Positions 1 through 5,406 of a stretch of 5,406 nt of DNA are shown piece after piece (positions within the stretch are counted from its first letter, which is position 1; the number at the start of each line of letters is the position of its first letter). The DNA lies in the NCBI GenBank assembly GCA_937901265.1, contig CALCHA010000012.1, forward strand, positions 1-5,406. The letters are read 5' to 3'. The notes under the pieces were generated by a model. The model was not told the DNA's origin and did not search any database. It was given only the letters and a program-made list of their open reading frames with translations. Origin of the DNA: an uncultured Phycisphaerales bacterium (GTDB taxonomy: Bacteria; Planctomycetota; Phycisphaerae; WQYP01). Position numbers and translations under genes: made by a program.

Positions 1-1114
1 CCACCACCGGCGACCCGCCCGCAATCTCCACCCGCGCTCCCGCCACGCCTTTTCCCCCAGCATCGGTCACCCGCCCGCCAATTCTCTCCCCACGTCCCAC
101 CCGCACCTGCAACTCCCCTGGCAACCCCGACATCCGCCCCCCATCATTCCATTCTGCATCCTGCCGCAGGTATCCCGCGGCGTCCACGTGCACCGTCCAA
201 TCCATCGGCTCGCCCGCCGGCAGGGGGATCACCGCCACCCCATCCGCTCCCGTCTGCCACTCCCCGGGCTCATCCGCCGTCACCTTCGCCCCGGCCACGG
301 CCTTTCCGGTGGTCTCGTCGACCACTGTCACGCGCATGGTGCGGGCCGCTGGGGCACCGGCGGCCACAGCGTGCGATGCCGACCAGAAACACCACGCCAG
401 GGCGACCGCCGCCGCCGCCCCACCGAGGCCCGCTTTCGTCACGATCTTCATGCGCATCCTCCACAGGGCGTGTTTGACCAATTCTGATGCCGCCGCGCTT
501 GCCTGGCCGCCGCCGACCTTCGCCACGCGCTCGATCAATCCCAGCGGGGCACCCTGCGCGTTGGCCGCCGTTCCCAGCGCCGCCACACCCAGTGCCCCGA
601 GTTGTTTGCGCAACCGCGCCACCGCCCGCGCAACTTGCTTGCCGGCGCCATCCTCGCTCGTTCCCAGCGCGTCGCCCACCTCGCGCAGGGCCAGCCCCTG
701 GTAAAACCGCAGCACGACGGCAAGGCGATCCCGTTCCGACAGGCCGTTGACCAACCGATCGACGGTCGCGGCGAGTTCCGCATGGTCTGATTTCGCCGCG
801 TGCGTCTTGACGTGCATCGCCGCCCTTTTTTCGTGTCGCCGCCGCCGCCGGTCGGATCGCCGCGCCACCCGGGCGATGTTCCAGGCCGTGCGGAACAACC
901 ATCCGGTCACGCGCGCCTTTCCCCAGCGGGTCGCCCGCCGGGCCAACAGCAGGAACACCGCCTGGGTCACATCTTCCGCCATGGGGCCATCGCAGCCCTG
1001 CCGCCGCGCCACACCATGGACCCATGTCGCATGCCGCCGAGCCAACTCGGAGAAAGCATCCCCCGCGCCGGCGCCCCCATTGGCAAAATGTCGCAGCAAT
1101 TCCTCATCCGTCAT
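1..1114 (-). CDS. ECF-type sigma-70 factor fused to a membrane helix and carboxypeptidase-regulatory-like repeats (C-terminus cut by window edge)
   Basis: The frame is open for 371 codons from the ATG at 1114 to the left edge, with no stop. Residues 14-95 match sigma region 2: 'AFSELARRH', 'AEDVTQAVFLLLARR', then 'GWLFRTAWNIARVARR' and a very Arg-rich stretch. Residues 112-172 match sigma region 4: 'LSERDRLAVVLRFYQGLALREVGDALG', then the recognition helix 'EDGAGKQVARAVARLRKQL'. Residues 173-221 are an Ala/Gly-rich linker. Residues 229-251 form one hydrophobic helix. Residues 260-317 ('MRVTVVDETTGKAVAGAKV' to 'HVDAAGYLRQ') and 344-371 ('GGRVTDAGGKGVAGARVEI') look like two Ig-fold carboxypeptidase-regulatory-like units, the second incomplete. 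Inferred role: sigma factor held at the membrane by its own extension, with an extracytoplasmic sensing or binding part in place of a separate anti-sigma factor. None is seen nearby. The 1114 start fits the usual 'MTDEELL' N-terminus and has AGGAAGG 9 nt upstream. In-frame ATGs at 1135 and 1186 are alternatives. C-terminal sigma extensions are known in the PVC group; this exact architecture I infer from sequence only. Confidence 0.88.
   Translation of the reverse strand, partial: MTDEELLRHFANGGAGAGDAFSELARRHATWVHGVARRQGCDGPMAEDVTQAVFLLLARRATRWGKARVTGWLFRTAWNIARVARRSDRRRRRHEKRAAMHVKTHAAKSDHAELAATVDRLVNGLSERDRLAVVLRFYQGLALREVGDALGTSEDGAGKQVARAVARLRKQLGALGVAALGTAANAQGAPLGLIERVAKVGGGQASAAASELVKHALWRMRMKIVTKAGLGGAAAAVALAWCFWSASHAVAAGAPAARTMRVTVVDETTGKAVAGAKVTADEPGEWQTGADGVAVIPLPAGEPMDWTVHVDAAGYLRQDAEWNDGGRMSGLPGELQVRVGRGERIGGRVTDAGGKGVAGARVEIAGGSPVV
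449..462 (-). promoter_or_regulatory. Possible internal ribosome binding site and start codon inside the sigma fusion
   Basis: On the minus strand GGAGG (462-458) lies exactly 6 nt before the ATG at 451-449, inside the sigma ORF and in the same frame. Initiation here would give a protein starting 'MKIVTKAGLGG', with a positively charged N-terminus, a hydrophobic core and an 'SHAVA/AG' stretch resembling a signal-peptidase site, followed by the Ig-fold repeats and no sigma domains. The match could be chance, since the bases also encode L-W-R-M-R-M at the cytoplasmic edge of the helix. Confidence 0.4.
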
Positions 1115-1135
1115 GACCACCAGCCTTCCTGCCAT

Positions 1136-1157
1136 TTCATGTCCGGTCGGACATGAA
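1136..1157. promoter_or_regulatory. Perfect inverted repeat upstream of the sigma start (candidate operator or 5' UTR hairpin)
   Basis: TTCATGTCCG and CGGACATGAA are perfect 10-bp arms around a 2-bp GT spacer. The repeat ends 21 nt upstream of the ATG at 1114. In DNA it could bind a dimeric regulator. In mRNA it could form a tight hairpin just upstream of the AGGAAGG ribosome binding site. It does not look like a terminator, because no T-run follows. If translation began at 1186 instead, the repeat would lie inside the coding region. Confidence 0.55.
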
Positions 1158-1189
1158 TCCGACGCGTCCGTGGGAAATAATTTCATCCT

Positions 1190-2245
1190 TTATCCCCACC
1201 GCGGCAGTTCTTCGCCGTGGAGGATTGCTCGGGCCATGCGGCGGCCGGTGTCGCCGCAGGTGCCGATGCCGGTTTTGTAGTGGCCGGTGCAGAGCCACAG
1301 GCCGGGCGTGTCGGGGGCCTGGGCCATGATGGGGCGGTGCCGCGGGCCATCTGGACGCAGGCCGGCCCAGTGGCGCAGGAGGGTCGTCCCGTGCAGCGCG
1401 GGCAAGAGGTCGGCGGCTGCGGTCGCCAGCATGGCCCGCGCGTCGGCGGTCGGTTCCTCGGCGAAGCCGGCGGCTGGTTCGGTGGTCGATCCGACGAGCA
1501 CTTCGTTGCGCTCGGGCCAGGGGACGATGTAAATGGGGCCGCGTTTCACGATGCCGCGAGGTTGTGCGGCGGCAGGCAGGGCCAGGGCGATGCCCTGGCC
1601 TTTGGCGGGGCGCACGCCGGGGAGGGGGGCGAGGGTTCCGCTCCAGGCTCCGGCGGCGAGGAGGAGGGCGTCGGCATCACGCCGTCCGGCCGCGGTCTCG
1701 ACACCGCGGAGTTGATCGCCGGCATGGTAGAGGCGGGCCTCGGTGTGTTCGAGGATCTCCACTCCCGCGGCCAGGCAGGCGGCGTGCAGGGCGGCGATCA
1801 GTTGGGCGACATCGACCTGCGCGGTGTCGCGGCAGAGCAGGCCGCCAAAGGGTGCCGCCGCTCCGCCGGCAAACGCAGCGACCGCGGGCGGGGCGATCAC
1901 TTCCATGGTTCGGGCGGATGCCTGCGCTTCGACGGCGGCGCGGTCTGCGGCGGCGGCTGATTGCAGGATCTCGACGCGTCCCAGGCGGCGATAGGCCACG
2001 GACAGGCGGCTGGCGGCGGCGAGCTGGCGCAGGAACTCAGGGTAGTTGTGGAGGCACTGGCGATGCCAGGATTGCAGGGGGCCGGTGGCCAGGGGGCTGG
2101 GTGGCCAGAGGGCTCCGAGCGCGGCATGGGAGGCGCCTTGTCCGCAGCGGCGTGCTTCGAAAAGCGTGACCGCCGCGTGTTTTTGGGCCAGGTGCCAGGC
2201 ACAGGAGAGGCCGATCACCCCCCCACCGATGATCATGACACGCAT
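1190..2245 (-). CDS. thiO: ThiO-like FAD-dependent glycine/D-amino-acid oxidase
   Basis: This 351-residue protein of the DAO fold family probably deaminates glycine or a related amine oxidatively with FAD, giving an imine/oxoacid and H2O2. In thiamine synthesis ThiO supplies dehydroglycine for the thiazole ring. Residues 4-15 form the dinucleotide motif (G7-x-G9-x-x-G12), with E30 at the end of the second strand for the FAD ribose. 'CGQGASHAALGAL' follows as in ThiO. Near the C-terminus 'HWAGLRPDG' carries R297, equivalent to the substrate-carboxylate Arg of Bacillus glycine oxidase, and 'GHYKTGIG' (321-328) matches the ThiO 'GH(Y/F)xxGI' loop. Length is close to the family's usual 350-370. 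The start at 2245 is chosen because GGAGG lies 6 nt upstream; the frame is open further upstream but overlaps the glycosyltransferase gene in another frame. No thiS, thiG or thiE is visible, so the thiamine role is inferred. Sarcosine oxidase or D-amino-acid dehydrogenase activity is possible. Confidence 0.85.
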   Translation of the reverse strand: MRVMIIGGGVIGLSCAWHLAQKHAAVTLFEARRCGQGASHAALGALWPPSPLATGPLQSWHRQCLHNYPEFLRQLAAASRLSVAYRRLGRVEILQSAAAADRAAVEAQASARTMEVIAPPAVAAFAGGAAAPFGGLLCRDTAQVDVAQLIAALHAACLAAGVEILEHTEARLYHAGDQLRGVETAAGRRDADALLLAAGAWSGTLAPLPGVRPAKGQGIALALPAAAQPRGIVKRGPIYIVPWPERNEVLVGSTTEPAAGFAEEPTADARAMLATAAADLLPALHGTTLLRHWAGLRPDGPRHRPIMAQAPDTPGLWLCTGHYKTGIGTCGDTGRRMARAILHGEELPRWG

Positions 2246-2251
2246 CCACAA

Positions 2252-2256
2252 CCTCC
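2252..2256 (-). promoter_or_regulatory. Shine-Dalgarno site deciding the ThiO-like start
   Basis: GGAGG on the minus strand lies 6 nt before the ATG at 2245. It fixes this start over the ATG at 2236 and over the long upstream open extension of the same frame, which runs under the preceding glycosyltransferase gene. The 136-nt gap 2246-2381 otherwise shows no convincing terminator or promoter. Confidence 0.75.
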
Positions 2257-2381
2257 GAGGGGAAAGCTCTTTTTTCGCATGCTGAGCGAGGGCGTTGGAT
2301 ATCTGTCGTTCTGCTGTCGCGCGAAGGCCGTTTTTGCGAGCGCCTGGAGCACCGTCAGAGGCGTTCGAATTGCGGAGGGGA

Positions 2382-3377
2382 TCAGCCGGTGAGGGTTGCC
2401 AGCGCCGCCCGCATTTTTTCGAATGTTGCCTCCACTGAATACCCAGCGGTGACGCGGGTGCGGCCGGCTGTGCCCATGCGCGTCCGCAGCAGCGGATCGT
2501 CGTGGAGTCGCCGGAGCGCGTGGAGCCACTGGTCATCGGTCGCGGCGAGGAATCCGGTGAGGGCGTCGGTGACCATTTCGCGTTGCACGGCGACGGGGGA
2601 GGCGACGACGGGCAAGCCCGCGGCCATGCACTGGAGAATTTTGAGCCCGCACTTGCCGCGCGTCCAGGGGTCATCGGGCAGAGGGGCGATGCCGACATGG
2701 GCGTTGCGGAGCGCGGCGGCCTCGTGCTGTTGGGTCCAGGGCGTGGCGCGGGTGGGCACGCCCAGCGCGTGGGCGTGGGGGAGATCAAAGTCGGCGACGA
2801 TGTTCAAACGCAGGGTGGGGATTTCGCGCGCGGCCGCGGCGAGGGCGGGGAGGATTGCTTCAAGATATTTGCGCGTCGCGGAGGAACCGATCCAGACGAC
2901 GTCGAAGGCATCGGCGGCGGCAGTGGATGGGCCGGCATACTTATCGGTTTCCAGCGACGTCGGCAGGACCAGGGCCGGTGCGAACGGGGCGGCCTCGGCT
3001 GCGAGCGTGGGATTGCCCGCCCAGACAGCATCGACGTGTCGCATCATGGCGGCGAAGTACCGGGTCCTGTCGGGATCGGGACGGCCGTCATCCTGCACGT
3101 AGAGAGCATCGTCAAAGTCGTAAATCAGGCGGCGGCCGTTGGCTTTGAGCAGGCGGCAGAAGGGGGGGGAAAAGAGCTTTCGCAGGATGACGACGACATC
3201 CGCGCGGCGTACCGCCTGCAGCAGCGCGAGGCGTCGCCAGAGGCCGACCACGCGCACATGGGAAGGGCGCCATCCGGCGGCGCGCAGTTGCGGGAAATAG
3301 GCCAGCGCGCGGTAGCGCGTGGGCGAACACCCGGCCCCCTCCGACACGAAGACAATCCGCCGCCCGTGCTCGCTCAT
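2382..3377 (-). CDS. GT4-type (GT-B fold) glycosyltransferase
   Basis: The protein has 331 residues from the ATG at 3377; a GTG at 3392 would add five. It is a probable cytoplasmic nucleotide-sugar glycosyltransferase of surface polysaccharide assembly. Numbering from 3377: residues 7-13 (RIVFVSE) start the N-terminal Rossmann half; 'LIYDFDDALYV' (84-94) is typical of one GT4 subgroup; 'DVVWIGSSATRKYLEAILPAL' (159-179) opens the C-terminal donor-binding half; 'RGKCGLKILQCMAAGLPVVASPV' (240-262) is the donor-site signature. In that signature the usual Glu of 'K(L/F)LEYMA' is Gln (KILQ), a variant I recall in a GT4 subgroup, so not necessarily inactivating. The length is short for GT4 (usually 350-400). 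There is no signal peptide or membrane segment. The start at 3377 is preferred because a -10-like TACAAT ends 6 nt before it and no ribosome binding site precedes either start. The acceptor and donor cannot be told from sequence. Confidence 0.85.
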   Translation of the reverse strand: MSEHGRRIVFVSEGAGCSPTRYRALAYFPQLRAAGWRPSHVRVVGLWRRLALLQAVRRADVVVILRKLFSPPFCRLLKANGRRLIYDFDDALYVQDDGRPDPDRTRYFAAMMRHVDAVWAGNPTLAAEAAPFAPALVLPTSLETDKYAGPSTAAADAFDVVWIGSSATRKYLEAILPALAAAAREIPTLRLNIVADFDLPHAHALGVPTRATPWTQQHEAAALRNAHVGIAPLPDDPWTRGKCGLKILQCMAAGLPVVASPVAVQREMVTDALTGFLAATDDQWLHALRRLHDDPLLRTRMGTAGRTRVTAGYSVEATFEKMRAALATLTG

Positions 3378-3383
3378 TGTGGC

Positions 3384-3389
3384 ATTGTA
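3384..3389 (-). promoter_or_regulatory. Candidate -10 box for the leftward glycosyltransferase gene
   Basis: TACAAT on the minus strand (5/6 match to TATAAT) is followed by 6 nt and then the ATG at 3377, so transcription would begin at or next to the start codon. No good -35 hexamer lies 16-18 bp upstream, which weakens the call. Confidence 0.35.
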
Positions 3390-3436
3390 CACGCGGGGCA
3401 GTGGTGCGTTGCTGCAGCGACCGGGAGGGGTCGAGA

Positions 3437-3465
3437 TTTACGTTCCCGCGCCGCCCCGCTATAAC
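3437..3465 (+). promoter_or_regulatory. Candidate promoter for the rightward operon
   Basis: TTTACG (3437-3442) resembles a -35 box and TATAAC (3460-3465) a -10 box, with a 17-bp spacer, the optimal distance for a housekeeping sigma factor. The next ATG begins at 3472, 6 nt after the -10, so the predicted transcript would start at the ATG and be leaderless. The AT-containing stretches stand out against very GC-rich surroundings. Confidence 0.45.
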
Positions 3466-3471
3466 GCGCTC

Positions 3472-3546
3472 ATGCCGGGCGATCCGATTATTGAGCTGCT
3501 GTTCCGCCGCACGAGCCGGCACGAGGGGGAAGGGGGGGCCGCGTGA
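3472..3546 (+). CDS. Candidate 24-residue leader ORF coupled to the downstream glycosyltransferase
   Basis: The ORF runs from the ATG at 3472 to the TGA at 3544-3546, which overlaps the GTG start of the next gene as GTGA. The peptide begins 'MPGDPIIELLFRRTSRHEG' and resembles nothing I recognise. Support comes from position: the ATG sits 6 nt downstream of a TATAAC -10 candidate, and the overlap would allow translational coupling. The frame is also open upstream to 3319, but that part is antisense to the divergent gene and is probably not translated. It may simply be untranslated leader. Confidence 0.35.
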   Translation: MPGDPIIELLFRRTSRHEGEGGAA

Positions 3547-4859
3547 AACTTTTACAGGTGAGCAAGGCCGACGTTCTGGGGGGCGCGGAGCGTATCGCGT
3601 GGTTGCTGTTTCAGGGCTGCCGCGATCGTGGGCATGACTCGTGGCTGGCGGTGGATGAGAAGCATTCGGGGGATCCGGGGGTGCTGAAGATCCCGCCGCG
3701 GCCGTGGGCGAGAATCGCGCGACCGGTGCTGCATCCGGAGCGGTATCCGGCCGGGACGAAAGGGCGCTTGCTGCGCGTGTATGGGTCGAATCCCGGGGCG
3801 TTTCGCCGGGCGCTGCTGGGACAGGACAGCTTCGCGTTTCCGGGATCGCGGCGGCTCATGACGTTGCCGCCGCAGCCGCCGGAGCTGCTTCATTTTCACA
3901 ACCTGCACAGTTCCTATTTCGACCTGCGTGCGTTGCGTCGTTATCGAGTTCCGCTGGTGGTGACAATGCACGATGCGTGGCTGCTCACGGGCGGCTGCAC
4001 GCATCCACTGGATTGCCGGCGTTATCTGGAAGGGTGCGGGGAGTGTCCCTACCGGCACCTGCACTTCCGCGCGGCGATCGTGGATTCGACGGCGTTCAAC
4101 CATCGACGAAAGCGGCGGGCGCTGGCGGGTGCGCGGATCCATCTCGTCACCCCCTGCCACTGGCTGATGGACAAAGTTGCGGGGACGCTGCTGGAGCCCG
4201 CACTGGCGTCGCGGCAGGTGATTCCCAACGGCGTGGACACGTCGATTTTCCGGCCGGGGGATGGGGCGCTGGCGCGGGCGGCGCTGAATGTATCGCCGGA
4301 GACGAGGATCATCCTGCACGCGTCAGCGACCCCGACGCGGAACGTTTCGAAGGACTTTTCCACCATGCGCGAGGCGGTAATTCGGATGGCCCGCGCGGCG
4401 CCAAAAATGCAGCTGCTGTTTCTGGTGGTGGGAGAGAGCGCCGCGGACGAGCAGCTCTCGCCCCACGCGCGGGTGCGATTTTTGCCCTTTACGGAGAAGC
4501 CGGAGGAGATGGCGCAGCATTATGCGGCGGCGGATATGTATCTGCAGGCGTCGCTGGCGGACACGTTTCCCAACACGATTCTGGAAGCGATGGCGTGCGG
4601 GGTGATTCCATTAGCGACGGCCGTGGGGGGGATTCCGGAGCAGATCATCGACCAGCAGACGGGCCGTCTCTTCGCGCCTGGGCCGGACCTCGCGGAGCGG
4701 CTGGCCGTGGGGATGGTGTTGCTGCTGCAAAATGATGCAAAGCGGCGGGCGATGGGGACTGCCGCGCTGCACCATGTGCGGGCACATTTTTCCCTCGATC
4801 GCCAGATCGATGCACATCTCGCGCTCTACGAGAGATTGCTGGGGGAGGGGCGCCGATGA
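3543..4859 (+). CDS. GT4-type glycosyltransferase (WcaC-like N-terminal half)
   Basis: This 438-residue GT-B fold glycosyltransferase probably adds a sugar to a surface polysaccharide or glycoconjugate on the cytoplasmic side of the membrane. The N-terminal 'MKLLQVSKADVLGGAERIA' carries the GGAE acceptor-domain loop. 'LLHFHNLHSSYFDLRAL' (115-131), 'PLVVTMHDAW' (137-146) and 'GGCTHPLDC..YLEGCGECP' (C152, C158, C165, C168) match the Cys-rich segment of colanic-acid-type GT4 enzymes. 'VIPNGVDTSIFRP' (226-238) is the interdomain linker. 'SLADTFPNTILEAMACGVIPLATAVGGIPE' (337-366) is the donor signature, with E348 kept. The GTG start at 3543 gives the expected family N-terminus and has a G-rich ribosome binding site (G7 at 3532-3538) 4 nt upstream. 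The TGA overlaps the next gene's ATG (ATGA), so the two are almost certainly co-translated. Donor and acceptor are unknown. Confidence 0.92.
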   Translation: MKLLQVSKADVLGGAERIAWLLFQGCRDRGHDSWLAVDEKHSGDPGVLKIPPRPWARIARPVLHPERYPAGTKGRLLRVYGSNPGAFRRALLGQDSFAFPGSRRLMTLPPQPPELLHFHNLHSSYFDLRALRRYRVPLVVTMHDAWLLTGGCTHPLDCRRYLEGCGECPYRHLHFRAAIVDSTAFNHRRKRRALAGARIHLVTPCHWLMDKVAGTLLEPALASRQVIPNGVDTSIFRPGDGALARAALNVSPETRIILHASATPTRNVSKDFSTMREAVIRMARAAPKMQLLFLVVGESAADEQLSPHARVRFLPFTEKPEEMAQHYAAADMYLQASLADTFPNTILEAMACGVIPLATAVGGIPEQIIDQQTGRLFAPGPDLAERLAVGMVLLLQNDAKRRAMGTAALHHVRAHFSLDRQIDAHLALYERLLGEGRR

Positions 4860-5406
4860 CTTGGCCGACGCGCCGCCGTGACCTCGTGGCATTCTATGTC
4901 GCAGCGTTTTTCCTGATCTTTCTGGTGTACCGGCTCTCTCCGGTGTCGCAGATTTATGACTCGCGCTACAGCGTGCTGCTGTCGCAGAACCTTGTCCGGC
5001 GGCACACGTTCGACCTCACGAGCGCGCTGCCGGCGGATCTCCGCGGTCCCGCCGCCACCCTGCCCTACCAGTTCCACCGGGAGGAGGGCCACATCTACTA
5101 CACCTATCCGCCCGGGACGCCGCTGCTGACAACGCCGCTGGTGGCGCTGGGCCCGTCGGTCACCGACGGGGCGGGGAACTATCTGCCCAAAGTCGAGAAG
5201 CATATTCAGAGCACACTGGCCGCGCTGTTGGCGGCGGGCGCGGTGGGGTTGCTGCTGGTGATCGGGCGACGCTTTCTCGCGCTGCCGCAAGCCGTGGCGG
5301 TGGCAGCGCTGCTGGCTTTCGGGACGCCGTTGTGGAGCACCGCGTCGCGGGCGCTGTGGTCGCAGACGACGGAGGTGCTGCTGCTCGCTGCCGCATTGCT
5401 GCTGCT
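4856..5406 (+). CDS. Polytopic membrane protein, probable GT-C/PMT-type glycosyltransferase (C-terminus cut by window edge)
   Basis: 183 residues are visible from the ATG at 4856, which overlaps the preceding TGA (ATGA) and has GGGGGAGGGG about 5 nt upstream. A basic N-terminus (MTWPTRRR) leads into a first membrane helix (10-27). Then comes a long polar loop with 'YDSRYSVLLSQNLVRRHTFDL' (34-54) and 'YYTYPPGTPLL' (81-91), followed by helices near 119-136, 143-158 and from 172 on ('FGTPLWSTASRALW'). A first extracytoplasmic loop with an acidic residue after helix 1 and the YPPG(T/S)P motif resembles GT-C membrane glycosyltransferases of the PMT/ArnT type, which use lipid-phosphate sugars outside the membrane. 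The pairing with a GT4 enzyme fits a glycoconjugate pathway. A polysaccharide polymerase or uncharacterised membrane protein is the main alternative, since the catalytic half is mostly outside the window. Confidence 0.75.
   Translation, partial: MTWPTRRRDLVAFYVAAFFLIFLVYRLSPVSQIYDSRYSVLLSQNLVRRHTFDLTSALPADLRGPAATLPYQFHREEGHIYYTYPPGTPLLTTPLVALGPSVTDGAGNYLPKVEKHIQSTLAALLAAGAVGLLLVIGRRFLALPQAVAVAALLAFGTPLWSTASRALWSQTTEVLLLAAALLL

Noticed and set aside
270..1025. Long minus-strand frame of about 250 codons within the sigma gene
   Set aside because: It lies in a different frame from the sigma domains, has a low-complexity Gly/Arg/Ala composition and no recognisable domain. It is a GC-rich shadow frame.
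2246..2788. N-terminal extension of the ThiO-like frame up to 2788
   Set aside because: Most of the extension overlaps the glycosyltransferase gene in another frame and has a Pro/Ser/Arg-rich non-protein-like composition. A good ribosome binding site supports the 2245 start.
2502..3464. Long plus-strand open frame antisense to the leftward glycosyltransferase
   Set aside because: Gly/Arg/Glu-rich translation without family motifs, fully antisense to a gene with clear GT4 signatures. High GC makes such frames common.
4625..4631. G7 run in the rightward glycosyltransferase gene
   Set aside because: It encodes the expected 'AVGGIPE' of the donor-binding signature and the frame is intact, so there is no reason to suspect a switch.
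3704..4735. Plus-strand frame of 343 codons overlapping the rightward glycosyltransferase
   Set aside because: Gly/Ala-rich shadow of the real gene in another frame, with no start context or motif.
5152..5170. Perfect 9-bp-arm inverted repeat (CCCGTCGGT c ACCGACGGG)
   Set aside because: It lies inside the membrane protein gene (codons for GPSVTDG) with no T-run or nearby start, so chance in GC-rich coding sequence is the simplest explanation.

Overview
The window is very GC-rich and gene-dense. It holds five protein genes in two divergent blocks plus one small candidate leader ORF. The best taxonomic pointer is the sigma factor on the left. Its region 2 has the 'AEDVTQAVFLLLARR' style, and it carries a long C-terminal extension with one membrane helix. 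I associate this layout with Planctomycetota, Verrucomicrobiota and relatives (the PVC group). That assignment is inference from family style, not from any search.

Left block (minus strand, read from about 3377 down to 1): a GT4-type glycosyltransferase (3377-2382), a ThiO-like FAD-dependent amino-acid oxidase (2245-1190), then an ECF-type sigma-70 factor (1114 to beyond the left edge). Gaps are 136 and 75 nt with no convincing terminator, so co-transcription is possible. The sigma ORF runs without a stop from the sigma domains through an alanine-rich linker and a membrane helix into carboxypeptidase-regulatory-like (Ig-fold) repeats. It reads as a membrane-tethered sigma factor with an extracytoplasmic domain. 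A perfect 10-bp-arm inverted repeat sits just upstream of its most likely start.

Centre (about 3378-3542): a divergent promoter region. On both strands a -10-like hexamer ends exactly 6 nt before an ATG, which would fit leaderless transcripts. On the plus side the ATG opens a 24-codon ORF whose TGA overlaps the GTG start of the next gene (GTGA).

Right block (plus strand, 3472 to beyond the right edge): a second GT4 glycosyltransferase (3543-4859) followed, with an ATGA overlap, by a polytopic membrane protein that looks like a GT-C/PMT-type glycosyltransferase (from 4856). The three glycosyltransferase-like genes suggest a surface polysaccharide or glycoconjugate locus. The ThiO-like oxidase and the sigma fusion have no obvious role in that pathway.

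The most interesting items are the sigma/membrane/Ig-fold fusion with a well-placed internal ribosome binding site at its membrane junction, the inverted repeat near its start, and the matching divergent leaderless-type promoters. No RNA genes, insertion sequences or CRISPR arrays were seen.
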